A stretch of 64,000 nucleotides of DNA. Source: Agarophyton chilense (lineage: Eukaryota; Rhodophyta; Florideophyceae; Gracilariales; Gracilariaceae). The translations under genes were made by a program, and so were the position numbers. Below are positions 22,444-33,204 of this stretch, piece by piece. A model generated the notes under the pieces. The model had not been told where the DNA came from. It searched no databases and was given only the letters and a program-made list of their open reading frames with translations. Location of the stretch: the NCBI GenBank assembly GCA_030374765.1, contig JARGXX010000079.1, positions 1 through 64,000 of the forward strand, in the 5' to 3' direction. Position 1 is the first letter of the stretch. The number at the start of each line of letters is the position of its first letter.

Positions 22444-25443
22444 TCACTGTTCAGCCGTGCTGCTAACATCCGGAACATCTTGGATAGACGTTGGTGACGG
22501 GACTAAAGGTTTGGGAATAAACATGTCGGGCACAAGTGAGCTAACATCACACAACTGAGATTTGTCGACTTGGCTCATCTTGAACGCAAATTCTGTCTCA
22601 ATGGTGCCGTTCTCACTGACCCCTGTCTCCATGGTGTCTTTCTCATTGACCTCTATCTTAGGAATGTTGTGCTCACTGGCACTGTCCGCAGTCTCTGGGT
22701 TCAATGATGGGGATAAATCACCAGTAACAGCTGTCTCTTCCGGGAGTTCCTTCGCCAATGCATTCTGTGTGATACATTCCTCAACCTCCTTACTATCAGT
22801 TTCGGGGGTTGATATCACATCCTCTGCTACAGCTTCGGTAGTCTGTGCCTGAGTGGAGCAATTATTTGCGCCTTCCGAGTCACTCGCGTTGGTGTCCGCC
22901 CTTTCAGCCTCTATGATTTCCGGGGCCTGTTGTGTTTCTGCCTGTCGTATTTCCGACGGACGTTTCGCCATAATACCGGTCGGACCGTTAACAGCCGATT
23001 TTCCCTCGGCGCTGTCCCGTGCCTCAGTACTTTGTTCAGGTTTGTCGTCGTGTACGATGGCGAAAACCGCACTGCACTCTTCAGACCGCGGCTCTTTCGC
23101 GGTGTCACCACTCGATTCGGCTTTCAATCGGTCCTCATCAGAAGATTTCTTAGCTGGTCCGTTGCTTTTTGTTTCTCTAATCTCCTGCGAAAAACCGCTT
23201 GATGAGCTGAAGCTGTCATCTTCTAACGCCAGATCGGTCGGAGTGGGCTTTTCGTGAGGCGCTTCTCCCGTGGGAACCACTTCTTCAACGTTTTCCGGTT
23301 GCGAAGCAATCGCACATTCAATTTTAGCATTGGCGATTGTATCCTTCGGCATATTGGCCTCGCTAGCAGCCACGGCTGGGCGATTCGGAGACTTGGAGTT
23401 GTCATTGCTTGATGACTTTAACAAGGAGAGGAGATGCGGGTAATGATGGGATGGGGGAAGTCGGAAGCTCATTGTCCGTGAGATGTTGCGTGCACTCGAA
23501 CTAGAAACGCTGCCTTTTGCCTTTGTCGTAGAACTAGCCTTCGAAACAGTTAAGGGCGTAGCAGGCAGCGAAACACTGCCCTTTTTCGCAGGGACTGGAT
23601 GGGCGGAGGGCGTGCTCTTCGGAGGGATGGGTTGGGGCTGCTGCACGCTGCTTTCTGTGTTCACCGAGGATGGCGACACCTGAGAACTCATGTCAGTGTC
23701 CAGGACATCTTTTCCACTGCCCACGGAGTTGGTGGTCGTCAGTAAACCGGCAGCAGAGGTCGAATCGGACACGGAACCGCCTCCTAAGGTGTCTACCTTT
23801 GATTCAGGGATGACTTCCTTCGAGACCTCCTTCGCGGCAGAGGACGGTTCAGGGTGCGCGGAGATTTCCGCTAGCCGCACCTTGTACGGCTTGGGCGAGC
23901 GGAAACAGTAACCTGCCAGAATACCTCCCCTTTTCTTCTCCATTGGGGGTTTGGGGCGGTTTTCAATGTTGACGCTCGGCCCAAGCATAGAAACATATTT
24001 CATGTCCTTCTTGACGTCTTCCTGGACGGCGGCCATGGCTTTCCGTTGTTCCTGGCGGCGCTTCTTAGCTCTAGGACTCAACTGATCATCATCCAGTGAT
24101 TCGCGACGGAAGCGGAGTCCACTGCGCAATGGACTGTCAACAGTTCTGGATCTCACGGCACTCCAGTCGATATCCTTGAACCAGTCGTGGAGTTTGATTT
24201 CCTCGAGACCCATGCTTCCGGTTCCAAGTCTCTCCGACGGCCGACGTTTAAGAAGCGCAGAGATTAAACCACGCGCCTCCGATGAAAGCTCCGTAGGGAA
24301 GAATATTGGTGCTTTCTCGATGCGTTCGTAAATTAGATTGTGGTCGTCGTGATAGAAGGGGGTTTTTCCAGACATGAGCTCATACAAGAGGATACCTAGG
24401 GCCCAAAAATCCAACGACATGTCGTATGAGTCGCCACGGATCATTTCCGGGGCCACATACTCCTTCGTGCCGCAGAAGGTATTAGTGCGACATAAGTTGC
24501 CATTCTCTTGGCGAAGCACCTTGGTCAAACCAAAATCGGCGAGACGTATATGGCCGTTGGCATCGATGAGGATATTTTCCAGCTTTAAATCGCGGTAAAC
24601 GATGCCGAGGTTGTGGAGATGCTCGATGGCAAGAATGACTTCACAAGCCACAAAGCGCGCAGACTGCTCATCGAGTGGATTTGGTTTCTGGTTGAGAAAC
24701 TCAAACATGTCACCGCCTCCACAATATTCAGTAACGAGAAAAAGACGCTTCGCGCTTTGAAAGGCGTAACGCATGTCGAGGACGAAGGGATGATTTCGAA
24801 CGGTTTGCAGAACAATGCGTTCCTCCATGGCGTGGCGATAAGAAGTATGGCTTTGGAACACATAATCCTTTTCGATGACCTTCAACGCAAGGGTTTCGTT
24901 TGTGGTGGTATCAAGCACTTTGTAAACGCGTCCCGAAGCACCTTTGCCAACGTGCTTGACGACTTCAAAATCAGAAAGGTTCTTCTTCGGTTGATTGAGG
25001 CAGGTATTGAGGGCATCCACCCACGTCTGACGTTGGTGCTCAGAATCAAAGATAAGGCGTGTGTTCATCTTTCCTTTGGTCTTGAGCACAACAGTGTTCT
25101 TCGGGCGTTGCAGAAAGCGCGTGGCCTCTGTCGCGAAGGACATAACGTGCTTGGCGGGGATTTTCTGCGCTATGGACGAGAGCGTTGTGAACTGCTGATG
25201 TTGCACAGAATCCGAAGTGATGGAGGGCGGCGAGTATTGAACAAGCTGTTCCAGAGGGTAGAGTAGCAGAACGTCATCACGGAGTTCGGCATAGTAGCGA
25301 GATGAGGAAAAGGAAAATGCGAAGCGGACAGTTAACCAGGCGGTGAGATGGATAGTTAGGGAGCGGGTTAGGTCAAGCGAATGGGTGATGGCGTTGCGGC
25401 GGCGAACAAATGCCCTGAAGCGTTCGAACGGGGGGAAAGGCAT
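22444..25443 (-). CDS. AGC protein kinase with N-terminal PH-like domain (Akt-like), copy 4 (divergent)
   Basis: 999-residue paralogue. Compared with copies 2 and 3 it has Glu-Val for Asp-Ile just before the glycine loop, His for Gln in SYRHAMEER, Glu for Asp at the hinge (VTEYCGGG; Glu is the more usual AGC hinge residue), Lys for Arg in the tail (EKKRGG), Pro for His, Gln for Glu, and 15 additional tail residues around SKSPNRPAVAA. All catalytic residues are intact. It is the only copy whose upstream DNA past 26129 is single-copy, so it may keep the ancestral promoter, which it shares divergently with the bZIP gene at 26871. It is the best candidate for the founding gene. Confidence 0.88.
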   Translation of the reverse strand: MPFPPFERFRAFVRRRNAITHSLDLTRSLTIHLTAWLTVRFAFSFSSSRYYAELRDDVLLLYPLEQLVQYSPPSITSDSVQHQQFTTLSSIAQKIPAKHVMSFATEATRFLQRPKNTVVLKTKGKMNTRLIFDSEHQRQTWVDALNTCLNQPKKNLSDFEVVKHVGKGASGRVYKVLDTTTNETLALKVIEKDYVFQSHTSYRHAMEERIVLQTVRNHPFVLDMRYAFQSAKRLFLVTEYCGGGDMFEFLNQKPNPLDEQSARFVACEVILAIEHLHNLGIVYRDLKLENILIDANGHIRLADFGLTKVLRQENGNLCRTNTFCGTKEYVAPEMIRGDSYDMSLDFWALGILLYELMSGKTPFYHDDHNLIYERIEKAPIFFPTELSSEARGLISALLKRRPSERLGTGSMGLEEIKLHDWFKDIDWSAVRSRTVDSPLRSGLRFRRESLDDDQLSPRAKKRRQEQRKAMAAVQEDVKKDMKYVSMLGPSVNIENRPKPPMEKKRGGILAGYCFRSPKPYKVRLAEISAHPEPSSAAKEVSKEVIPESKVDTLGGGSVSDSTSAAGLLTTTNSVGSGKDVLDTDMSSQVSPSSVNTESSVQQPQPIPPKSTPSAHPVPAKKGSVSLPATPLTVSKASSTTKAKGSVSSSSARNISRTMSFRLPPSHHYPHLLSLLKSSSNDNSKSPNRPAVAASEANMPKDTIANAKIECAIASQPENVEEVVPTGEAPHEKPTPTDLALEDDSFSSSSGFSQEIRETKSNGPAKKSSDEDRLKAESSGDTAKEPRSEECSAVFAIVHDDKPEQSTEARDSAEGKSAVNGPTGIMAKRPSEIRQAETQQAPEIIEAERADTNASDSEGANNCSTQAQTTEAVAEDVISTPETDSKEVEECITQNALAKELPEETAVTGDLSPSLNPETADSASEHNIPKIEVNEKDTMETGVSENGTIETEFAFKMSQVDKSQLCDVSSLVPDMFIPKPLVPSPTSIQDVPDVSSTAEQ

Positions 25444-26129
25444 GGTGATGCTCGAAGTGCAAGAGTCACAAAAAAAAGTATTAGGCGGTGAAGGGGGGAA
25501 GGTAGAGGTAGAGATGAGTGACTTGGCGTGCGAGATGGGACAAATAGAGGAGCAAACAGTCACACGTCTGCAGTAGCGGGCGGTAGCAATATGATTGGGG
25601 AGGATGAGGTGGATCGTGACCAAGAAAGCGACGCGACGCAGCGTACGAGGACGCTTTGACAAGAAGCAATGAGTGAGGCAACGGAGCAATGAAGCAAAGA
25701 GACGACGAGACAAGACGTGATGGCGAAGAAGGGCGACGGAAGCAAGACTCGGTAGCCGGTGTGTTGAACAAAGCGAGGCTGAAGAAGACGAGAAGCTGGG
25801 TCGGAAGTGGTGGGGCGAGGAAAGGGGTGGGGAGTGAACACCCAAGCCAGGCAGAGCTTTCTTATAGCAGCAGCAACACAGACGCGGTGGTGAACAGTGA
25901 CGGAGAAGTGTATAATTATCAGCAAACAATCAGCAGGCCACGTACAAAAGCAATCAGCGAAGCTCGAAGGAGAGGGGCAGCGTAGCGAATGTGACGCCCG
26001 CCAAAGGCAAGCGGTTAGAGAAAGGCAGCTGCAAGTTGCACCCCCACGCCAACCCAAAGCGGTGCACACACGGCGCGACCTTTTCGTTTGCGCTTGCATT
26101 GGAGCGCACGACTGGTGCGCACCCACACG

Positions 26130-26870
26130 TCCGCGTCACGCCGTCCAATGGCGGCACGGCACGCGTGAGATGAAGGGAGAACACGCGTCGCGTCGTCCAA
26201 AAGATGCATACCACGTGTAACAGTGTACGCGTGTGTGTGTTGTAATGCTATTTTCGAACGTGATGAACGCTTGTCGTGACGGGCGCGCAGTGATGTTTTA
26301 TTGCGCTTGCGATGGGCTGCATTTGGTGGATTTGGCTCCGGAATGCAAAATGCTTGTGCACTTGCATCGTGGCAACGCTCGAGTCGCTAGCGCAGCGACG
26401 CCGTTTTTATGAAGGAACGCACGAGATCTTCGACCACGCTTGAGATCAAGTCGTGGCACACGTGTACACACTTGTCCACGGCGAGTGGCTGGGTGTACAT
26501 GTGGGGCTTCGCTTTGGCGCCAATTCTCAAGCGGCGCCATGCTCTACTACAGCCGTCGCAGACAGGCACGTCACCGCTCTTTGCGTGGCGCATCGCCTAC
26601 AGTACTTGCACAGTTTGCGTTGCACGGCAGACACCCCCCCACCGCCGCCCACCAGGCCATACCGCCGTATCGTCTGCGCTTCCACTGCACCCCAGACACG
26701 TTACGTGAGCCCCCACCCCCTAACCCTATCTCCCACACAGCTTTCCTCCCCATCTTGTCCGTACTTGTGTTCTTCGTTCCCCTTCTTGCGCCCCCAACCC
26801 AATCTAGGCGTGCGTCGCGTGCTCGCGTCGTGCTTGCTCATCGCTGATCGCGCGGCTTCGCATCGCACCA
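26130..26870. other. Divergent region between kinase copy 4 and bZIP gene
   Basis: 741 bp of single-copy DNA following the end of tandem homology. It has pyrimidine-rich stretches just before the bZIP ATG and several CACGTG-type cores (near 26213 and 26459). It presumably holds promoters for both flanking genes. No supported gene. Confidence 0.6.
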
Positions 26871-27401
26871 ATGGCTTCCACCGTGCCGGCGGACCACCCC
26901 GCGTCCCCGCCGCCCAACGCCAGGAAGAGAAGCGCCAGACGCTCCGTCAGCGTGGGAAGTGGCAGCACCGCATGCGACAGTGATCAGAGTGTCGCCGCCG
27001 CGCCGCCAGAGAAGAATAAGAAGAGTCGTTCAGACCAAGTGCATACCAATCTCAAACAGCAACCCGTTCCGTTCCCGGCCCAAGTTCTGCTCGATCTGGC
27101 TGGCTCCACCAGCGCCGAGGTGCGTCGCATGAACGACGATGAGCGCGCGCTCGTCCACTACAAGCGCCGATTACGGAACAGACAAAGCGCGAAACGATCG
27201 CGTGCTAGGCGACAAGCTACGCTTACTGATATTCAGGCCGAGGTGGATGACCTGAGACAGCTCACCGCCTCCCTCATTGATCGCTGTATCAAGTGTGTCA
27301 AGAACAGCGAGCGACAAACATTGGAGTTGGAGACGCTCAGAAAGGAGAACCAGTTTCTCGAAAGTATGTTAAGAAGCAGCAATGGAAATTGTTCCTTATG
27401 A
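26871..27401 (+). CDS. bZIP transcription factor
   Basis: 176-residue protein. The basic region at about residues 98-117 contains NRQSAKRSR, the N-x7-R signature that contacts DNA in bZIP proteins. It is followed by a heptad zipper, LTDIQAEVDDLRQLTASL and onward with Leu, Ile and Val at the d positions, to the C-terminus. The N-terminal half is Ser/Pro/Lys-rich and probably disordered, with a KKSR-type basic cluster that could aid nuclear import. It acts as a nuclear homo- or heterodimer; the target genes cannot be told from sequence. The ATG at 26871 is the first in frame, after a pyrimidine-rich leader. It is divergent from kinase copy 4, so the two may share regulatory DNA. The protein is short for the family but complete at the zipper. 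Confidence 0.88.
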   Translation: MASTVPADHPASPPPNARKRSARRSVSVGSGSTACDSDQSVAAAPPEKNKKSRSDQVHTNLKQQPVPFPAQVLLDLAGSTSAEVRRMNDDERALVHYKRRLRNRQSAKRSRARRQATLTDIQAEVDDLRQLTASLIDRCIKCVKNSERQTLELETLRKENQFLESMLRSSNGNCSL

Positions 27402-29649
27402 GTTGCTGCCTCCTTCATAGATTCATTACTTTTTTGTTAATACCTATACTGTATGTACGGATACGTGCATGTACCTCCCGTCGTCGTGTGTATTTTTCGT
27501 CGCACAAGTCGATAACATGCCGCATCAACCACCTCCGGCCCACAATTCTTCCCGTTGCTACCAAGCTCAATATTTTCTCCCTCTCCAAGCTGCGGAAAAA
27601 GCGCACAACCGCAGCGCACAGAAGCCTTTTTTCTCACATGGAGGCGCTTCTCGAGCGTGTTTGATTTCGTTCAGCATTGCTTGCTTTTTATTTCGTGCCG
27701 TTCATTGGGTGTTTGCAAACCACACACCGCGCACGTATCGTGTGCCCACCGTTCATCGACCAGCGCAAACAGCAGCGTGGCGCACATGATTCCCCACGTT
27801 TTTCACCCTCAGACACCACGGGCGCCCTCTCGTGTAGTCTAGCTAGGAACGCTTTCATGCCCTATCACCACGGTGCTGCACGACGGCCATGGGCACGACG
27901 AACGTCGTCTCCCCCATGGTTCACTTTCAGATCGCCAAACAACAGCGCCGGAAAGCCTCATCTCCATCTGCGACGGTATCATACTGCTACTGTACACGGG
28001 CATCTACCGATCTCGCTCAGCGATTGCAATGCTGTTTAGCTGCTCAATCGGGCCCTCATTTACATCACCTGTTGCACCATAACAAAGTGTTTCCAATATT
28101 AAACGGCTGCAATCTGCTAATTTATGTCATACTAGAGCTTCTACATATGTGCTCCTCAATCGATCATTGGTCGCGGCATGAATTCCTGTGCATTACAGCA
28201 CACTCTGCAAACGGCGGCAGCATTCGCTCATTCGCTTTGCAGACTTGCTGAGCAACACCAGGAGCATTGAAGCCGGTGTGGCTCCTGCAGAGGGTCTTAT
28301 CCTCTGCGGGCGTTCTTTTTCACACCCGTGGGAAGGATTACGCAGCCTCTACTGAGATCGCCAAACCATCCGGTGTTTATCGCTTTTCAAAGAGCCTGTC
28401 GGGGCTTCTGTCGAGATTTAACACAGTCAACCGCTTCTGCCACCCAAAGTCCAGCAAGCGTATGTGACAAAGGCAACCATAGTTGTCTCAGAAAAAATGG
28501 CCAAACCCTCTCACGTTGTCAATGTTCTGCTTCGTTTTTACCATGTACGCTCGCCTTTGCTTACTTTGTCAAGCTAGTCTCAAAGAAATCGTTCTGCCTC
28601 TGCATGAGATAAGACCTTTTTTAGTTCGTTTCGAATATATGTTGTATCGTTTCCGTGTTTTGAAGCGCAAGACCACGAAATGGTTCTGATCGTGACACCT
28701 TTGTGAGTTGATTTTTTTTATTCAAGATAGGCATGTAGACGTAGTGCTTCGAGCACGCTTCCACTTCCCCGTTCAAAATTTAAAAGTTATGGATTGCACC
28801 GGGACTCATTCAATAACAGTGGGGTCCCTGTTCTCTACGACTTGGGTGCAGATTCTTCACGTTGACACGCTTTGCTGCACGAGGTATCCCGGTGAACACA
28901 GTGACAATGCACAGTTGGAACAGATATTTGGTAACTTAAAAAAAGCAGACAATTGAGGGTGCTGTAGATAGAGCACGTCCAGCTGCTTCAAGAACCATAA
29001 AAATGTATTCATTACAAGGTCAACAGAGGTGAAGCATGTCTGGATGTGGTTTAAGACCAGATTTAAACAGCTGAATGATGGAATATAAGATGGAACTTTG
29101 TGATGGTGGATTCCTTGCGAGCCTGTATAACACTCTCGTGCTCTCGCCTCATATTTGCCACGTAGGACTTGGTGAAGAGTTGGTACATGGTTACTGGTGT
29201 AAGCAGAGTCGCGTTTACATAGATAGGGTTGCAGGAAATGGCAATGAACAGCGAGAGACCATTTGCGCGCAGGGTTGTGCATGGGAGTGGCATTCCAGGG
29301 GTTGCAACCTGTTTTACGTAACCTGTACGTATGTAAATATAGCAGTTTTGTTTCTGCGTACGTGTACACGTCGTTGTGTTATTGTGGAAGCGCCGTGAGG
29401 TTGCCAGCAAATCCACGTGGGTGGATCTCTACCGCACATTATCGTGCGCCAGCTGTCGGCGATTACGTGCTGTTGCGGAATGGTTTAGATAGGCTTGCGC
29501 AGATATTTCATCTCCCGCCGCGCAGCTTCAATCCGTATTTGTTGCGTGCGCCTGGTTCGTAACCATTCTTCGGCAGATTCTATCGCCACCAGCTTCCACG
29601 CAGCTTCTTCCGCCGCCCTCGTCTAAGCTGTTGAACAAGAAGAACCGCA
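27402..29649. other. 2.2-kb intergenic region
   Basis: Only short overlapping frames, none with a recognisable domain or consistent codon use. It holds the 3' flank of the bZIP gene and the promoter of the gene at 29650. An inverted repeat around CACGTG lies at 29411-29426. Confidence 0.6.
29411..29426. promoter_or_regulatory. Inverted repeat containing a G-box core (CACGTG)
   Basis: ATCCAC and GTGGAT arms are separated by GTGG, with CACGTG at 29414-29419, about 230 bp upstream of the ATG at 29650. CACGTG is the classic bZIP/bHLH site in plants and algae. Function here is inferred only. Confidence 0.35.
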
Positions 29650-30105
29650 ATGTCTTTGCTCAACTTTGTGCTCCCGGCACCGTTCACAGCTCGTGCGGCT
29701 CCAGCGCCAATTGTGTCGTCGAGGTCAAGCTTCACGCCGCGTGTTTCGACCGTGCTTCCTGCTTGCAGTGCGCGCTCTCGTGCGGCCATGATTCGCATGG
29801 GGGCTGATTCTGAGCGTGAAGATGGGTACGTGATTCGTGAATCTGAGTATCACGATCCTGACCAGAATTCCGACGACGACTCTGGTGACGGCTTCATGGG
29901 AGAGGCTGAGATGGATGACATTCTTGGTGTGTCCATGCCTGATGATCTTGCCTCGTTTGAGAAACGGGAGATCATGGAGGCAGAGTCGAGGGAGGAGCTC
30001 GTTGAGAAACTGAAGGAAATTAAGTTTAGGAGAAGGGACATTATAGTTGACCGCAGGAGAGGTTTGGGCATGGACAACGTGGGCAATTATCTGAATAATC
30101 TCTGA
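29650..30105 (+). CDS. Plastid-targeted protein of unknown function
   Basis: 151 residues. The first 48 or so (MSLLNFVLPAPF..., rich in Ala, Ser and Arg, no acidic residues, Phe at position 6) look like a red-algal plastid transit peptide. The predicted mature part is about 100 residues and strongly acidic at first (EYHDPDQNSDDDSGDG). It then has a charged helix (about 105-130) ending in a basic patch, FRRRDIIVDRRRGLGMDN, and a short C-terminal helix. I recognise no family and name no function. Helix content plus an RRR-x-GLG segment would suit a small stromal binding protein, but that is speculation. The ATG is the first in frame and is preceded by a purine-rich leader. Confidence 0.72.
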   Translation: MSLLNFVLPAPFTARAAPAPIVSSRSSFTPRVSTVLPACSARSRAAMIRMGADSEREDGYVIRESEYHDPDQNSDDDSGDGFMGEAEMDDILGVSMPDDLASFEKREIMEAESREELVEKLKEIKFRRRDIIVDRRRGLGMDNVGNYLNNL

Positions 30106-31221
30106 CCAAACTGGGGCGTCGTTGCATCATTCATTGCTTGTTTGCAGAGTAAACTGTTTGCGTTTTGTGTGTTTTTTTTTCTTCTATTGTGTCGGGGTGT
30201 GTGGAGGAAAGCTCATTAAAAGTGCCGCCAGTCGAAATGTGGCGTCTCTGTTGCTCACCACTGTGGTCGTAAATACGAAAAAGAGCAAAACAGCTGGTGA
30301 GCAGTCGGCGCAGGCATCACGTCGTGATGGCGTTCTTTTTTAGTACAGCAACCTAAGTGGGCAAGACCACTTGGGCGCCTGGCCATCTGCGGGCTGCATA
30401 TGCACGCATGCCATACTGCCAAGTACTGTACATATGTAGACAGCATCGAAAACCAGCGCAATATGTGTAGGGTTAGGCAATCTACCAATGTTACATACGG
30501 ATCAGTGCGGGTGACGAATCTCAAGACAGGACGCAATGCAGCCGGAAGTGGACAGAAGGCACGGACAGGATTTTCAAGCGTCGCCCGATGCGTGCCAGCT
30601 AGGGCACAACCGCTCTTCTAGCTCTAGTAGAGGACGTCTCGAGAGCACACACAAGTCAGCATAAAAAACGTCGATAAAAACCTCGGGAGCATCGAATGAT
30701 GCCCCAAGGGCGTTGGGTACCACGGAGCACGCCGAGCGCGTGCAAACAGTCGACATGATGTCGATACTAGTGGCGTGTTGACGCGCGCGCGCGAAACGTG
30801 GGAACGAGTAGATGTAGATGGAGAGGGCAAGCGGGGCGGAGAATAAGTACGGAGAGTGGGGGGTTCTGTTGATGGGGAGCGTCTACACACAGGTACCATA
30901 TCTAAAGAAGGGGTGAGTTTGCGACGGGGAGGAAGAGGTGCGACTGGTGACTTTCTCAGGTGGCGCTGGGAAAACAGTGCAACACAACACAAAGCACAAG
31001 GCGGCTGTGCGCCAAGGCGGCATTGCGCCAAGGCGGCGCCAAAAGCGCAGCGACGCGCTGCTGAGCTTTATACTGCCAAACACGAGCAACAAATTGTGAC
31101 TCCCCCGGGGGTCAGCAAGCAAGAAGGCACACGAGAAGAGAACAAGAAAGAACAGTTACTGTACACTACAATAAAAACAAACAGCACAAAAGCGCAGACG
31201 TCACAGCGCGTGCGCCTCAAC
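30106..31221. other. Convergent intergenic region
   Basis: 1.1 kb between the stop codons of the plastid protein (+) and the CHY protein (-). It holds both 3' flanks. A short direct repeat of GCGCCAAGGCGGC occurs near 31008-31036. No supported gene. Confidence 0.55.
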
Positions 31222-31386
31222 TCAAAGCCCCGAAAAAAGTTGTCCTCCCCTGGTCTCAACGCCAGCAAGTTGTTCCATAGTCTGATCCAGTGCGTCTGTC
31301 CCGCCCGTCATTCCGTTCACGTGCACGTTCTGCGCCCTGGGGGCCACGCCACCCCCCGCCGACAAGGCTGTGTCGCCGCCACCACC

Positions 31387-31445
<59 letters not shown>

Positions 31446-33204
31446 TGCCGCCGCTGCCGCCGCCGCCATCACGGCCGTCGGCGCCACCGCTACCGCTAGC
31501 TACTCCAGAATTGCCACCAATCCCACCGCCACCAGCTGCACCACCACCGCCGCTCGCACTCCCCTCACCGCCCGTCGGCGTGGCCAGCCTACCAGAGCCC
31601 CCACCCACTCCCACGTGCGCCCCAGAGGCCGCGCCGCCCGCCCCAGCAGTCGCGCCCACAGCGCTCGCGGCTGCGGCCGCGCCTGTAGCGCCCGGACACA
31701 CCGCAGAGTGTTCCGGCGTAGCCGGCACGCAGCTCTTACAACGGTCGCAATGAAACGTCAACCCCGGCATGCAAACGTTGCACTTGTTGCAATGACGCAA
31801 ATCATATCCAGGCGTGTCGTCCGTGATGCCACAGATATCGCAGTAGTACGATCCAAAGCATTCGCCACACTTGCGGCAGTGCTGCGTCTTGGGTTGAACT
31901 TCGCCGCACATCATGCACAGCATTGTCTGCACCGGCTCGATACGCACGTCGTGAATGCGGCTCACGTCCTGGATGTGGCACATGCGACACACAGGAAACG
32001 TGCCGCAACACACCATCTGAATGCGATTCTTTCGCGTAAAGTGCTTGCAGCCAAACACCTTGGTGCGCGGCACGTACTGTCTACTATATGTCTCATGCAC
32101 AAGCCGTCTGCTTGCCTGCATCATACGTTCCACCCACCGATCGTTGAGTAGCTTCGGTTTGTAGCCCTTTGCCACCTCGTCCGCGCGCATTTCGATGATA
32201 GCCTGCTTCATGGCTTCAATCTCGGCCTCGGCCTCGGCCGACTCCATGTCGGGCGTTTCTGTGCCGTCGTTGGTCATGAGCGGGATGGGCGACGACGGCG
32301 CGTCCGCGTGGTGCGGGAGGCGCGAGCGTGCAATAGAACGAATTTCATCATAGCTGAGTTTGGGGTTCTCGTTACCAAGCTTGTGCAAGTGGCGCAGCTT
32401 TTGCAATTCCTTCTCACACTCTTGGCGGTTATCCATGAGTCTCTTGTAAAGCGCGGCCTGGGCGCGCGCCTCCAGCGACAGCAAGATGCGTTCAGCAATC
32501 ATGCGAACGGTCTTCTTAGCGGCCGAGATGTTATTAGCCTTGGGTCGACCTTTACCCTGTGCCTTGTTAACGCGAATAAACTCCTCCTTGTACAGCTCAG
32601 AAATCTTCTCGGCCAGTTGCGAGCGTGTCTCGCGGCGCTGTTCATCGTTGCTGATAGTCAAACAATCGTGGTCCCATCCGGAGTGGGCAGCGCGATCCTC
32701 AGCAAACTGGCGCATGCCACCAAACGGATGCGTATACTTTCCAGCCCTGCGCTTCTCGACGCCGCCGGCCAGAATGGGCGGTGCGGCGGGTGTGAGCGAT
32801 GCCGTAGGGTTCGGTGCAATACGAGCGGCGGCGCGCGCATGTTGTAGCGCATGGTGCGACGAGGAAAGGTGCGTGGGGAGATGAGGCAGCGGTTGGGAGT
32901 GATGAGTAGGATGGTGGTGATGCAACGGCTGCTGTTGCGAATGGGAGTGAGAATGTGAGTGTGAGTGCGAATGCGGGTGTGGGAGCGAGTGCGAGTGCGA
33001 GTGAGAGTGAGAGAGTGTGTGCGGCGGCAAGTGGTGCGGCACGAGCGACTGCTGGTGTGCATGCAGCGGTTGCGATAGCGAGGAAGGGTGCGGCGGCGGG
33101 GCGGCGGAGGCGACGGCCATGAGCGCCTGAGGCGGGGGCAGCTGCGGCGGACGCGCGCCGGAGGCGTCAGGCGCGGAAGGCGGAGGCGGCGCCGCGCTGC
33201 TCAT
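31222..33204 (-). CDS. CHY/CTCHY zinc-finger protein without a RING domain
   Basis: 660 residues from the ATG at 33204. The N-terminus is Pro/His/Ser-rich, with repeated HSHS runs at about 70-100. A helical, charged middle (about 150-350) follows. Residues about 380-505 form a CHY finger (FGCKHFTRKNRIQMVCCGTF...CHIQD, CMMCGEVQ, CRKCGECFG) leading into a CTCHY finger (YYCDICGITDD, HCNKCNVC, HCDRCKSC). The C-terminal 150 residues are Gly/Ser/Ala-rich with an uninterrupted Gly run encoded by the CCG repeat near 31394-31445. In plant and animal RCHY1/Pirh2-type E3 ligases a RING follows CTCHY; none is present here. A ubiquitin-ligase role is therefore not supported, and zinc-dependent scaffolding or redox/iron sensing are open options. 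Confidence 0.85.
31394..31445. repeat. Pure CCG triplet repeat coding for poly-Gly
   Basis: About 17 uninterrupted CCG units on the + strand, read as Gly codons in the CHY gene. Flanking impure triplets extend it to about 31380-31475. A likely site of length polymorphism. Confidence 0.9.
33143..33194 (-). repeat. Presumed donor of the 52-bp patch, within the CHY gene
   Basis: Codons for about residues 4-20 of the CHY zinc-finger protein. The only difference from the kinase-unit patch is one C/G substitution, in the Gly codon of DASGARPP. Confidence 0.85.

Larger units (their letters stand above)
21476..26129. repeat. Tandem unit, copy 4 (truncated, diverged)
   Basis: The fourth unit keeps the kinase 3' flank, the gene and about 690 bp upstream of its ATG, then stops matching at 26129, where unique DNA begins. 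Relative to copies 1-3 it has 45 extra bases at 23357-23401, lacks about 44 bp near 25950 and carries a cluster of amino-acid-changing variants in the kinase domain. It is probably the founding locus or the array's outer edge, because its upstream DNA is single-copy in the window. Confidence 0.93.

Noticed and set aside
26718..26733. CCCTAACCC-like string resembling telomere repeat
   Set aside because: A single occurrence in a promoter; not an array.
30856..32151. 431-codon plus-strand frame with a long poly-Ala run
   Set aside because: Runs antisense through the CHY zinc fingers and the triplet repeat, and starts from a GTG or similar; a GC-rich shadow.
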